Shown here piece by piece: positions 34,437-42,693 of a stretch of 64,000 bases of DNA; position 1 is the first letter of the stretch; each line of letters starts with the position of its first letter. The stretch covers positions 1 to 64,000 of the forward strand of contig NCEE01000019.1 of the NCBI GenBank assembly GCA_002280555.1, read 5' to 3'. The notes below the pieces were generated by a model. It worked only from the letters and a program-made list of their open reading frames with translations. It searched no databases and was not told the origin of the DNA. Source of the stretch: Sphingomonas sp. 32-62-10. GTDB taxonomy: Bacteria > Pseudomonadota > Alphaproteobacteria > Sphingomonadales > Sphingomonadaceae. The position numbers and the translations under genes were made by a program.

Positions 34437-35279
34437 TTATTGAAGCGGTGTTACAGCGGGATTGCCGATCAGATCGGCGAGCAAGGCATTGAACTGGGCT
34501 GGATTATCGATGTTGCAGAGATGGCCGGCATCATCGATGCTGACGGTGCGACCGTGCGGCGCGGTTTGGCCGATAAAGGCGCTCACCCGTCGTCGCCAGC
34601 GGGTATCGCGCACCCCGGCAACCGCGAGTACCGGCATTGGCAGCGCAGCAATATCATCGGCAGTGATCGATATGCTGGACGGTACCCCACACAGATCGCG
34701 GCCATCATAATCGCCCAGCATCGCGTTCATCAACGGCCATCCGCTCGCCTTTGTGCGCACCAGGGCGTTCTGTGCCCAATCGGCCCTTACGACGCTGAGC
34801 TGCCCCGCCGCCATCAATGCGGCATAGCGATCGCGCGGCATAACCCCCTCGTCATTGTCGACCGGTACCACGCCGTGCAGCGGTGCCCCGGCCAGCATGA
34901 GCGCCGATAGCCGATCGGGCCGATGCCGCGCGTAATCAAGCGCAACACTGGCTCCCTGCGACATGCCCACGAGCACGAACCGATCGGTGCCGGCAATCCG
35001 ATCGATGTCCTGCCATTCGCTGGCAAGGTGAGCAGGCGCAGTCGACCGGCCAAAGCCACGCCGATCGACCATCACCAGCCGTGCCTTGGCGGCTAAGGGC
35101 AATTGTGGCGTCCAGCTGCGGTGATCGAGCGTCCAGCCGTGCAGCAACACGATCGTGGTTTCCCCACCCGCAACCGCAACGTGGATAGTGCCGTCGCCGA
35201 CATCGTGATCAGCGGTCATCAGTGCCGCTGGCTGCGCCACCATTGGCTCAACAATCGCCGCTGCTGCTCGTACCGTCAC
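34437..35279 (-). CDS. Alpha/beta-hydrolase
   Basis: Cytoplasmic serine hydrolase of about 280 residues. Oxyanion-hole HGWT, nucleophile elbow VGMSQGAS (Ser107) and C-terminal DDAGHLCNID (His) are in place; the acid is probably in VAGVRDTR. It could open a lactone or enol-lactone or hydrolyse an ester or C-C bond. The first codon drawn is GTG 35279, 15 bases after the VOC stop; ATG 35243 or 35219 are alternatives. It belongs to the six-gene operon. Confidence 0.85.
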   Translation of the reverse strand: MTVRAAAAIVEPMVAQPAALMTADHDVGDGTIHVAVAGGETTIVLLHGWTLDHRSWTPQLPLAAKARLVMVDRRGFGRSTAPAHLASEWQDIDRIAGTDRFVLVGMSQGASVALDYARHRPDRLSALMLAGAPLHGVVPVDNDEGVMPRDRYAALMAAGQLSVVRADWAQNALVRTKASGWPLMNAMLGDYDGRDLCGVPSSISITADDIAALPMPVLAVAGVRDTRWRRRVSAFIGQTAPHGRTVSIDDAGHLCNIDNPAQFNALLADLIGNPAVTPLQ

Positions 35280-35294
35280 CTCGATGACGCTGCA

Positions 35295-35846
35295 TCAGTG
35301 TGCAGGTTCGAGAAAATGTCGAACGTCATTATTGGGGCGATGATCCCCGGCGAGCCAGCGCTTCAGTTCGGCATGCGCGTCTTTCAGCCGCGCTGCGTTG
35401 ATCTGATCGGAGCCGGGCGCATCATGCGTGAATTCGACAATCATGCCGTCGGGATCGACCACATAGACCGACCGGCAATAACCATGCTCCAGAACATAAG
35501 TCGCCGGCGGCTCTATCCCGGCGGCGGCGATGCGGCGTTCGATTTCGGCCTGGGCGGCAGCATCGACGTTCAGAGCGATATGGCGGAATGGGCTGGAGGG
35601 CAGTTCGGGGCCGAACTCGGCCTGATCATCGGCATGCGCGAACGAGAAGAACGCCAATGCGCTGCCGTCACTCATCCCGAAGAAACAATGGCAATAGGTG
35701 CGTTCCTTGCCGAACAGTTCCTCCTGCTCGCACCAGGTGGCAACGAGCGGAAAACCCAACACATCTTCATAGAAATGGCGGGTCGCCTCGAGATCTTTCG
35801 AGACATATGCGGTGTGGTGCAGGCGGCTGGGAAGGGATGCGGTCAT
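35295..35846 (-). CDS. VOC (glyoxalase/dioxygenase) superfamily protein
   Basis: A 183-residue metal-dependent protein of the vicinal-oxygen-chelate fold. Metal ligands probably His11 (RLHHTAYV), His89 (FRHIALNVD) and Glu138 (DGMIVEFTHD). The two beta-alpha-beta-beta-beta modules are seen (YVSKDLEATRHFYEDVLGF and the second half). It is too short for a typical two-domain extradiol dioxygenase; glyoxalase, isomerase or a one-domain ring-cleaving enzyme are possible. Located in the TonB-receptor operon, 36 bases after the WrbA gene. Confidence 0.85.
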   Translation of the reverse strand: MTASLPSRLHHTAYVSKDLEATRHFYEDVLGFPLVATWCEQEELFGKERTYCHCFFGMSDGSALAFFSFAHADDQAEFGPELPSSPFRHIALNVDAAAQAEIERRIAAAGIEPPATYVLEHGYCRSVYVVDPDGMIVEFTHDAPGSDQINAARLKDAHAELKRWLAGDHRPNNDVRHFLEPAH

Positions 35847-35882
35847 CGGGGCTGCTCCTGGCTGGTCAGTTCATGATGCGCA

Positions 35883-36485
35883 TCAAGCGCGTAGCTTGAG
35901 GGCAATGCGGGCAACATGGTCGCCCTGGAAACGTGCGCCGGCAAGTTCGTTCTCGCTTGGGCTGCGGCTGCCATCCCCGCCAGCGATCGTCGTTGCACCA
36001 TAGGGCGTGCCACCGCTGATCTCAGTCATGATCGTGTTGCCAGCAAAACTATACGGCAGACCCACCACGATCATGCCGTGGTGCAGCAACGTGGTGTGGA
36101 AAGACGTAATCGTCGTCTCCTGGCCGCCGTGCTGGCTAGCAGTGCTGGCAAACACGCTGCCGACCTTGCCGACCAGCGCGCCGCGCGCCCACAACCCGCC
36201 GGTCTGGTCGAGGAAGTTGCGCATCTGGGCCGCCATATTGCCGAAGCGGGTCGGCGTGCCGAAAATGATCGCGTCATAATCGCCAAGCTCGTCTGGCGTC
36301 GCGACAGGTGCTGCCTGTTCGAGTTTCATGCCGGCAGCGCGGGCCTGCGCTTCCGGCATGATTTCGGGCACGCGCTTGAGCACGGCCGTGCATCCTGCGA
36401 CCGACTCAACACCGGCCGCCACCGCCTGGGCCATGGTTTCGACATGGCCGTAGGAGGAGTAATAAAGGATCAGGATGCGGGCCAA
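35883..36485 (-). CDS. NAD(P)H:quinone oxidoreductase, WrbA family (second copy)
   Basis: Flavodoxin-like FMN quinone reductase of 200 residues with YYSSYGHVETMA, FGTPTRFGNMAAQM and STASQHGGQE FMN-binding motifs. It is a diverged paralogue of the wrbA at 16082. Its position second in the operon, 27 bases after the TonB receptor, suggests a dedicated catabolic role such as reducing a quinone intermediate. Confidence 0.9.
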   Translation of the reverse strand: MARILILYYSSYGHVETMAQAVAAGVESVAGCTAVLKRVPEIMPEAQARAAGMKLEQAAPVATPDELGDYDAIIFGTPTRFGNMAAQMRNFLDQTGGLWARGALVGKVGSVFASTASQHGGQETTITSFHTTLLHHGMIVVGLPYSFAGNTIMTEISGGTPYGATTIAGGDGSRSPSENELAGARFQGDHVARIALKLRA

Positions 36486-36512
36486 GGGAACGGTCCTTTT
36501 GTCAGATCAGCG

Positions 36513-38708
36513 TCAGAATTTTACGGTGCCTTCCAGCCCGTAGATGCGCGGCCGGGCCTTGAACACGAACCCGCCGGGCGAGAATTCTGCGTTATACTTT
36601 TTGTCGAAAACGTTGTCGGCGAAAGCCGACAGCGTCCAGCGGCCACCGTCCAGCGCAACGCGCATATCGACCAGATCGACCGGATTGCGCGAGGTCGAGT
36701 TGGTAACATCGAACCAAGTGCGACCGATGCGGCGATAATCGATCCGGGCACGCGCCTTCAAATCAGTGCCGTTGATCCGGCTCTCATACTGGCCGCCGAC
36801 GTTCAAGGTATAGCGCGAGATGAACGGCGCTTCGTTGCCGATTACCGAGGGATCGGGGAAGCTCTTGATATCCGAATACGTCACCCCGAGCGCCACGTTG
36901 AAATCGAGGCCGCGCGCCGGATGAATCGCGCTTTCCAGTTCGAACCCCTTCAGCCGCACCTTCGGGACGTTGCCCAAATTCTGGGTCGAGTTGGCGGCCA
37001 GGAACACGAAGAAATAGCCGTTGCGCGAACTCGTGGTGTAGGCGCTACCATTGAAGGTCATCAGATTATCGAACAGCGAGCTCTTGAAACCGAGCTCCAC
37101 CGTATCGGCGATTTCTGCCTGGTAGATATCGTTGACGCCGACAACGCCAGTGCCGGCCGCCACTGCGCCGACCCCGGTCTGATTGAAACCACCCGAGCGG
37201 AACCCGCGGCTATAACCGCCATAGATCGTCAGATTGTTCACCGGCTTCCACGTCACGGTCACCTTGGGCTGGGTCGACGAGAATGAGCGATCGCGCACTT
37301 CCCCGGTGCGGCCGGCGGGAAAGCCGGTAACTACGGGGATGAATGCCGTTGGCGTCAGCGTCGTGTTGCTTCGATTGTCACGATCGTAACGCAGCGACGC
37401 ATCGATCCGCAGCGCGTCGGAAAATTCGTAGCCGAGCCCGCCATAAACCGCCCAGGCGAAGTTATCCTGGCTATCGGCCAGGAACGTCGCCTGCGGGTTG
37501 AGCGGATTGGTGCTTGGCGTTTTGAAAACGGGAAACACGCCTGCGCCGGTATCGACCAGATTGCCGGTGGAAATAAACCGATCGGTCTGAATCAGGTAGG
37601 TACCGATCGACCAGGTGAATTTCTGATCATCACGCGACGAAATGCGCAAATCCTCGCTGATCGCGCGGACATCCAGATACTGGCTCTGGTTGAGGTCGAA
37701 CCCAAGGAAGCTGAAAAACAGCGACTCGGGGATCGGCAGGAAGTTGAACGCGTCACCGGTCAGGATTTCGCTGATCCGGTCATAGGAGGTCACCGAGCGG
37801 ATATGGCCCCAGTCGGCCTCATAATCGATCTTCGCGGACACATTGTAGATATCACGGTCATCCTGCCCGGCATTGTTGACCCGCACCGGCAGGCTGACGT
37901 CGTTCACGTCGTTGACGATGTTGTAATAAAATGCCTGGGTCTTCAGCTTGGAAATGAAGCCACGCAGATCGACGCTCAGATTATCGGTTGGCTGCCAAAG
38001 CAACTTACCGCGGATCGAGAAATCCTTGATCGGATCGGCATCTTCGCCAAGGAACGTGTTGGGGATGTAGCCGTTGCTGTCGCGCCATGATCCCGAAACG
38101 CGGAACTTGAGTGTATCGCTGATCGGGCCGCTGAGACCGGCACGGATGGTGTAGCCAAAGCCATTGTCGATGCCACCCATGATGCGGCCTTCGAGTTCGT
38201 CGGTCGGATCCTTGGTGGTGATGACGATCGCGCCGCCGATCGCGTTGCGTCCGTAAAGGCCACCCTGGGGTCCTTTGAGCACTTCGATCTGCTCGATATC
38301 GAACAGTTCCTGGCTGAACTGGGCCGCGTTAACTTGCTGTACGCCGTCCACGACGACAGCAACCGATGGTTCGGAATTGCGGTTCTGGGTGATGCCGCGA
38401 ATGATGATGAAGGCATTGCCGACATTCTGCGTTTCGATCAGCTGAACGTTTGACGTCAACGCTACGAAATCGGCGGGCTTGTCGATCCCGGCGGCTTCGA
38501 TTGCCTTGGCATCGAAGGCGGTGATGGCAGCAGGCGTATCCTGCAAACGCGTATCGCGCCGCAAGGCAGACACGACAATCTCGTTATCGTCCTGCTCGGT
38601 CGCCGCCGGCGCTGGTGCCTGCTGGGCCGATGCGGGCGTCGCCGCGAGAATCGCCAGTGCCGAAATCGATGCCGCCAGTGCAGCTTTCATCCAAAATGCC
38701 GGTTTCAT
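36513..38708 (-). CDS. TonB-dependent outer-membrane receptor
   Basis: Energised importer of a specific solute across the outer membrane. The 731-residue protein has a signal peptide (AALAASISALAILAATPASA), a short linker with a TonB box-like EIVVSA, the plug domain (RDTRLQDTPAAITAFD through LKGPQGGLYGRNAIGGAI) and a 22-strand barrel ending with an aromatic C-terminus (VKF). No STN signalling domain is present, so control is by the local IclR regulator, not by sigma/anti-sigma. Start 38708 follows GGGAGGG. First gene of the six-gene operon; two TTCG-N5-CGAA operators lie 85-116 bases upstream. The solute is unknown, presumably the substrate of the pathway. Confidence 0.92.
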   Translation of the reverse strand: MKPAFWMKAALAASISALAILAATPASAQQAPAPAATEQDDNEIVVSALRRDTRLQDTPAAITAFDAKAIEAAGIDKPADFVALTSNVQLIETQNVGNAFIIIRGITQNRNSEPSVAVVVDGVQQVNAAQFSQELFDIEQIEVLKGPQGGLYGRNAIGGAIVITTKDPTDELEGRIMGGIDNGFGYTIRAGLSGPISDTLKFRVSGSWRDSNGYIPNTFLGEDADPIKDFSIRGKLLWQPTDNLSVDLRGFISKLKTQAFYYNIVNDVNDVSLPVRVNNAGQDDRDIYNVSAKIDYEADWGHIRSVTSYDRISEILTGDAFNFLPIPESLFFSFLGFDLNQSQYLDVRAISEDLRISSRDDQKFTWSIGTYLIQTDRFISTGNLVDTGAGVFPVFKTPSTNPLNPQATFLADSQDNFAWAVYGGLGYEFSDALRIDASLRYDRDNRSNTTLTPTAFIPVVTGFPAGRTGEVRDRSFSSTQPKVTVTWKPVNNLTIYGGYSRGFRSGGFNQTGVGAVAAGTGVVGVNDIYQAEIADTVELGFKSSLFDNLMTFNGSAYTTSSRNGYFFVFLAANSTQNLGNVPKVRLKGFELESAIHPARGLDFNVALGVTYSDIKSFPDPSVIGNEAPFISRYTLNVGGQYESRINGTDLKARARIDYRRIGRTWFDVTNSTSRNPVDLVDMRVALDGGRWTLSAFADNVFDKKYNAEFSPGGFVFKARPRIYGLEGTVKF

Positions 38709-38792
38709 GAACCACCCTCCCCCGATTGCCGACGCACGCCCTTTATTGCGCCAAGAGTCTGGCGCGTCGGATTCCTTCATCAAACTTGATGG

Positions 38793-38824
38793 TTTCGGCA
38801 TTCGAAGTCAAGTTCGATATGCGA
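38793..38824. promoter_or_regulatory. Double palindromic operator of the TonB-receptor operon
   Basis: TTCGGCATTCGAA (38793-38805) and TTCGATATGCGAA (38812-38824), both TTCG-N5-CGAA, 19 bp centre to centre. On the minus strand a -35-like TTGACT lies between them. The same arrangement recurs at 40969-41000. Confidence 0.8.
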
Positions 38825-38908
38825 AGTTTAGCCCAAAGCCCGTATCGGCGCCTGCCTTTCAACATGGGCAGTAGATGGCAGATCGGCGAGGACTGAGGAC
38901 CTATCAGC

Positions 38909-39718
38909 TCAAGCGGGGTTCAACGAGTGCACCAATGCCGGCCAACGTTGCAGCGCGTTACCAATCTCGGTTGCGGCGTCCCGGAGCAGCGGCAGTCGCG
39001 TTCGCACCAATTCATCCTGCGAGATCCGCGTCGTTGACGTCGAACAATTGATCGCCGCGACGATGCGTCGACTGCCATCGAACACCGGGACCGCAACCGA
39101 CACCAGGCCATAGTCAAGCTCATCCAAAGCCGAATCATAACCGGTCGACCGGGCCGTCTCGAGGCGTGCTGACAGCTCATTGCGCGTCGTCACCGTGCGC
39201 TCGGTGAACCGCGCCATCGTTGCCCGATTGAGATACGCGTCAATCACGGCGGCGTCCTGAAAGCCAAGCAGCACCTTTCCCATCGATGTCGCATGGAGCG
39301 GGAAACGTGTGCCGACACTGGCGCCCAACCGGATGCGCCGGTTGGTGGAGACATGCGCGACATACAAAATGTCATCGCCTGAAAGCACCGCCATCGACGA
39401 ACTGTCCCCCGTCGAATCGCGAAGCTGTTGCAACGGCGGCAGGATGATCTGATCGATATTCATCGACGAGAGATAGCTGGTGCCGAAGGACAGCACCTCA
39501 GGCCGCAACAGGAATTTGCGTCCATATTGCGCCACATAGCCAAGCTGTACCAGCGTGTTGAGGCAGCGCCGGGCAACAGCCGGGCTGAGCCCGGTGATGA
39601 TCGCGACTTCGCTCAACTGCATTTCCGGATGCGTCGCATCAAACGCGCGCAGAACCCGAAGACCGCGCTCAAGCGTCGACAGATATTCGCTATCCTTGGG
39701 CGTCTTATCAGCAGGCAT
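38909..39718 (-). CDS. IclR-family regulator (PcaR/PcaU/PobR subfamily)
   Basis: Transcriptional regulator of 269 residues typical of aromatic or organic-acid catabolic operons. The N-terminal winged helix (LRVLRAFDATHPEMQLSEVA, then LSPAVARRCLNTL) is followed by the GAF-like effector domain with the GTRFPLHATSMGKVLL and GLVSVAVPVFDG signatures. Start MPADKTPKD at 39718 gives the family length; the frame to 39835 would overlap CaiB. It lies behind the CoA transferase gene on the same strand and 84 bases beyond the TonB-operon operators. It is the obvious candidate to bind the TTCG-N5-CGAA boxes. Confidence 0.9.
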   Translation of the reverse strand: MPADKTPKDSEYLSTLERGLRVLRAFDATHPEMQLSEVAIITGLSPAVARRCLNTLVQLGYVAQYGRKFLLRPEVLSFGTSYLSSMNIDQIILPPLQQLRDSTGDSSSMAVLSGDDILYVAHVSTNRRIRLGASVGTRFPLHATSMGKVLLGFQDAAVIDAYLNRATMARFTERTVTTRNELSARLETARSTGYDSALDELDYGLVSVAVPVFDGSRRIVAAINCSTSTTRISQDELVRTRLPLLRDAATEIGNALQRWPALVHSLNPA

Positions 39719-39733
39719 GCCCCGCGTTAGAGG

Positions 39734-39789
39734 CCCCGATGACTCAGGGCAAGCCGATGCAGGCGCCAGCATCGGCGCCTGAGTCGGGG
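39734..39789 (-). promoter_or_regulatory. Long imperfect stem-loop between CoA transferase and IclR genes
   Basis: Outer arms CCCCGA..CTCAGG / CCTGAGTCGGGG (with a three-base bulge) and inner GCCGATGC/GCATCGGC close on an 8-base loop. It begins just after the CaiB stop. No T run follows, so it may be an RNA-stability or attenuation element rather than a terminator. Confidence 0.55.
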
Positions 39790-39791
39790 TG

Positions 39792-40937
39792 CTATTCTGC
39801 AGCAGCGGCGGTGCCGACGGCAGCAATGTCTGCATTATGCTGGCCCAATACTGGCGGGGCTGTCACCTCGAGCATCCGTTCGCCATCAAAGCTGAGCGGT
39901 GAGCGGATCGTACGGAATGTGCCATGCGGCCCGTGCGGATCTTCCACACATAGCTGCAAATGCTGCGCCTGATCGGTATCGATCACTTCCGGCGCCGAAT
40001 AGACGGGCGAATGCGGCACTTCGAGCCCTTCGAGCGTGGCACACCAATCGGCCCGATCTCGCCTGGCGAAAATCGGCGCGAGAAATGCGGCGACTGCTTC
40101 GTAATTGGCGATGCGCGCTGATCGGCTGGAGAATTCCGGCCGCGCCAACATGTCGGGATGGCCGACGGCGATCGCCAGATTCTCCCAGAATTTGGGCGGC
40201 GACGACATATGGAGCGCAATCCAGGACGCATCGCGACACTGAAAGACATAGGATTGGGACACGTTGGGGCGGCTATACGGCCCCATCACCTCGCCCTCGG
40301 AAAAATAATGGGTGAAATCGTCCAGATTGAAATGCGCCATCGCTTCGAACATCGATACTTCGACGAGGCGCCCTTTGCCGGTCGACGCGCGTTCGTGCAG
40401 CGCCGCCAGCACCCCATAGGCACCGTAAAATCCGGTAATCGCGTCAGCCAGGGCAGGCCCCACGACGCGGGGATTTGCAGGGTTGACGAGCAGCCGCAAG
40501 AAACCACTTGCCGCCTGCGCGACCGTATCAAAAGCGGGGCGGTCTCGATCGGGCCCCGTCGCACCGAAACCAGAGATCGACAAATAGATCAGCCGGGGGT
40601 TGATCGCGCGGAGCCGATCGGGATCGATATTGAGCTTGCCAGACACGCCTGGGCGGAAATTCTGGATGAACACATCGGCGTCAGCGATCATCCGGTCAAA
40701 AGCCGCGAGATCCTCTCCACCGCGCGTATCCAGCGTGATCGAGCGCTTATTACGATTATAGGTTTGGAAGTGCGGGCTGTACAAACCGCCATTAAAGGCA
40801 CGGAACGGATCGCCACCATCGGGCCGCTCTACCTTGATCACATCAGCGCCGAGATCGGCGAGGAGCATGCCCGCCGCGGGCCCAGTGATGAACGTCCCCA
40901 TTTCCACGACGGTGACATTGGCGAGCGGCTTGGCCAT
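39792..40937 (-). CDS. CaiB/BaiF family (class III) CoA transferase
   Basis: Moves CoA between carboxylic acids through an Asp-anhydride intermediate. It has 381 residues: N-terminal VVEMGTFITGPAAGMLLADLGADVIKVE, the catalytic Asp165 in PALADAITGFYGAYG, and the later RLVEVSMFEAMAHF. Substrate not readable. GGGAG precedes the ATG. Divergent from the citryl-CoA lyase gene, with the double operator between them, and followed by its probable regulator. Together the two enzymes could activate and cleave a multi-carboxylic acid (inference). Confidence 0.92.
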   Translation of the reverse strand: MAKPLANVTVVEMGTFITGPAAGMLLADLGADVIKVERPDGGDPFRAFNGGLYSPHFQTYNRNKRSITLDTRGGEDLAAFDRMIADADVFIQNFRPGVSGKLNIDPDRLRAINPRLIYLSISGFGATGPDRDRPAFDTVAQAASGFLRLLVNPANPRVVGPALADAITGFYGAYGVLAALHERASTGKGRLVEVSMFEAMAHFNLDDFTHYFSEGEVMGPYSRPNVSQSYVFQCRDASWIALHMSSPPKFWENLAIAVGHPDMLARPEFSSRSARIANYEAVAAFLAPIFARRDRADWCATLEGLEVPHSPVYSAPEVIDTDQAQHLQLCVEDPHGPHGTFRTIRSPLSFDGERMLEVTAPPVLGQHNADIAAVGTAAAAE

Positions 40938-40968
40938 GTTGACTACTCCCTGCCATCTGCATAGAAAC

Positions 40969-41000
40969 TTCGATATACGAAATCAACTTCGTAAATCGAA
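40969..41000. promoter_or_regulatory. Double palindromic operator between CoA transferase and lyase genes
   Basis: TTCGATATACGAA (40969-40981) and TTCGTAAATCGAA (40988-41000), 19 bp centre to centre, as at 38793-38824. A -35-like TTGATT on the minus strand lies between the boxes, with TATGCA 17 bases further. It sits in the 117-base divergent promoter. Confidence 0.82.
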
Positions 41001-41054
41001 TAAAATCAGGCTGGCGCGTCAGTGAGGCGGGCTCGAGCGGCGAAGGATGACGCG

Positions 41055-41834
41055 ATGCGGATCGGTAAACAAGATGCTCCGTACACGGCGATCTGCACGT
41101 CTGATGCCGCCAGCATCACTGTGCGCGGCCATGATTTGTGCGGCGACGTAATCGGGCAAATGGACTTCACGAGCTATTTCTGGCTGCTTGTGACGGGCAC
41201 CGCGCCTACTGATACACAACGTTTTTTTGCCAATGCGGTGTTGGCCGCCATTGCTGAACATGGCCTGGTGCCAAGCGTCGTCGCCGCCCGAATGACCTAT
41301 GCGGCAGCCCCCGAAGCGTTTCACGGAGCGGTTGCCGCTGGCCTGCTCGGCTGTGGGTCGGTGGTGCTCGGTAGTGCTGAGGTCGCAGGCCGATTCTATG
41401 CGGATTTGGTCAAGCAGACAGCCGATGGTTCACCGGCTTCGGCCATCGCCCGTGATGGCGTTCGCGCCTTGCGCACGGACAAGCGCGCCATTCCGGGTTT
41501 TGGCCATCCGCAGCATTCGGCAGGCGATCCACGCGCGCTTCTATTGCTCGACCTGGCCGAAAAGCATGGCATCGTCGGCAGCCATATCGAGATGCTCTAC
41601 GCCATCCGCGATGCCTTACCCGAGGTACTAGGCCGCCCGCTGCCGATAAACGTCAATGGCGCGATTCCTGCCGTCATGCTCGACGTGGGCTTTCCGGTCG
41701 GCGCATTAAAGGGTATTTCCCTCCTCGCCCGAACGGCCAGTTTGATTGCCCATTTGGAAGAGGAAAGCAGCCGGCCGATTGGCTTCGTCATGTCTGGCGC
41801 CGCGGCTTCGGCCATAGATTATGACGGGCTCTGA
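41055..41834 (+). CDS. Citryl-CoA lyase / small citrate-synthase-fold protein
   Basis: Citrate-synthase homologue of 259 residues, lacking about 150 N-terminal residues of ordinary citrate synthase, like the citryl-CoA lyase group. Motifs correspond to the large domain: CGDVIGQMDFTSYFWLLVTG, AAPEAFHGAVAAGLLGCGSV (first active-site His), PGFGHPQHSAGDPRA (second His), and the late INVNGAIPAVMLDVGFP and ISLLARTASLIAHLEEE. Such enzymes cleave citryl-CoA-type esters to acetyl-CoA plus a 2-oxoacid. The ATG follows AAGGA. Under the same double operator as the CoA transferase. Confidence 0.85.
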   Translation: MRIGKQDAPYTAICTSDAASITVRGHDLCGDVIGQMDFTSYFWLLVTGTAPTDTQRFFANAVLAAIAEHGLVPSVVAARMTYAAAPEAFHGAVAAGLLGCGSVVLGSAEVAGRFYADLVKQTADGSPASAIARDGVRALRTDKRAIPGFGHPQHSAGDPRALLLLDLAEKHGIVGSHIEMLYAIRDALPEVLGRPLPINVNGAIPAVMLDVGFPVGALKGISLLARTASLIAHLEEESSRPIGFVMSGAAASAIDYDGL

Positions 41835-41969
41835 TCGTATGGCCGCGTGATAGTCCATGCCGCTTTGCTGAATGGAAACGCCCCCCATTGGCGACCCCCT
41901 GGGTACATCCTACCGATCCAAACCATTTGCAAAACCCAGGAAAAAGCCTCGCAACCTATTCAGGTTACA

Positions 41970-42190
41970 GGGTTTTCGGTGGTCGGCGTGACAAGGATTG
42001 AACTTGCGACCCCTGCGATGTCAACACGAGCGACCCACGCAAAACTGAGGTTCTTGGCTCGATAGGCAGGCATTTTCGGGGTGCCTTGGCAGTGATTCTA
42101 CATTTTGCGCTTGGAACTGGTACACTTGGTACCAATCGAACACTGCGGGATAAAAACGTAGAATACACTATATATATCATTGACTTACGG
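41970..42190. repeat. Direct repeat copy 1 (tRNA-Val fragment plus element end)
   Basis: Diverged copy of 56776-57000 in the same orientation. It contains the tRNA fragment and beyond it shared blocks such as CAACACGAGCGAC, CACGCAAAACTG, TCGAACACTGCGGGA and an AT-rich end. No gene. Confidence 0.75.
41980..42025 (-). other. 3' fragment of tRNA-Val(GAC), probable att remnant (copy 1)
   Basis: On the minus strand this reads from the anticodon loop (TTGACAT) through CGCAGGGGTCGC, the T-arm GTTCAATCC and an acceptor end closing in CCA. The 5' half of the tRNA is missing: the partner strand of the anticodon stem does not continue. It is part of a ~220-base directly repeated segment (41970-42190 and 56776-57000). 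Typical scar of integration into a tRNA gene. Confidence 0.75.
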
Positions 42191-42285
42191 TGTCGTTACC
42201 GAATGGCCGCATGGCATAAGTGCTACCGCTTTCGGCTAGTAGCCAGCGTAGGACGCGCCATATATGTTTTACAGACAAACATCAC

Positions 42286-42535
42286 CTATTTGTCGGCCGC
42301 GCTGGCCATGCTGGCGCTCGATTCGATCTGGCGGAAGCTGACGACTGCGTTGACGCGCGGTGCGGTTCTCGGCCTGATCGCCTATGCCACACATGATCTA
42401 ACCAACGGGCAACGCTGCGCGACTGGTCAACGACGATCACCGTTATCGACCTGTGCTGAGGCACTTTCCTTACCGCTTTTGCCGCAAGCATTGGCTGGTG
42501 GGCGACGACATTAGTTGCGCCTCGCTTGAGCTTAC
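42286..42535 (+). pseudogene. Decayed DUF2177 gene copy
   Basis: Reads TYLSAALAMLALDSIWRKL and LTTALTRGAVLGLIAYATHDLTN, near-identical to the intact DUF2177 gene at 31672. About 170 bases in the middle are deleted, a frameshift follows DLTN, and a TGG codon of the original is TGA (CTGTGCTGAGGC). Similarity continues to its stop. It lies just right of the tRNA-Val fragment, and 42536-42693 holds nothing recognised. Confidence 0.88.
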
Positions 42536-42693
42536 GCAATCTGAGAGAGTTTAGCTGCTGGACGAAGGCTGTCGTTGACTGCACCGATTGCTCGCTATCG
42601 GCATTGCCAGAAGTCCGGGTGGTGGCGCTTCTCACCCGCCATCAAAAGCAGTCACTGACTGCCGGATCGATTCGAAAGCACCCGATGACCCGA

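Noticed and set aside
41980..42025. Functional tRNA-Val
   Set aside because: Only the 3' half is present; the anticodon stem partner, D-arm and 5' acceptor strand are missing at both this site and 56786-56830.
42086..42514. 142-codon frame over the DUF2177 remnant
   Set aside because: It joins spacer sequence to a deleted and frameshifted copy of the gene at 31672; it is a pseudogene, not a novel protein.
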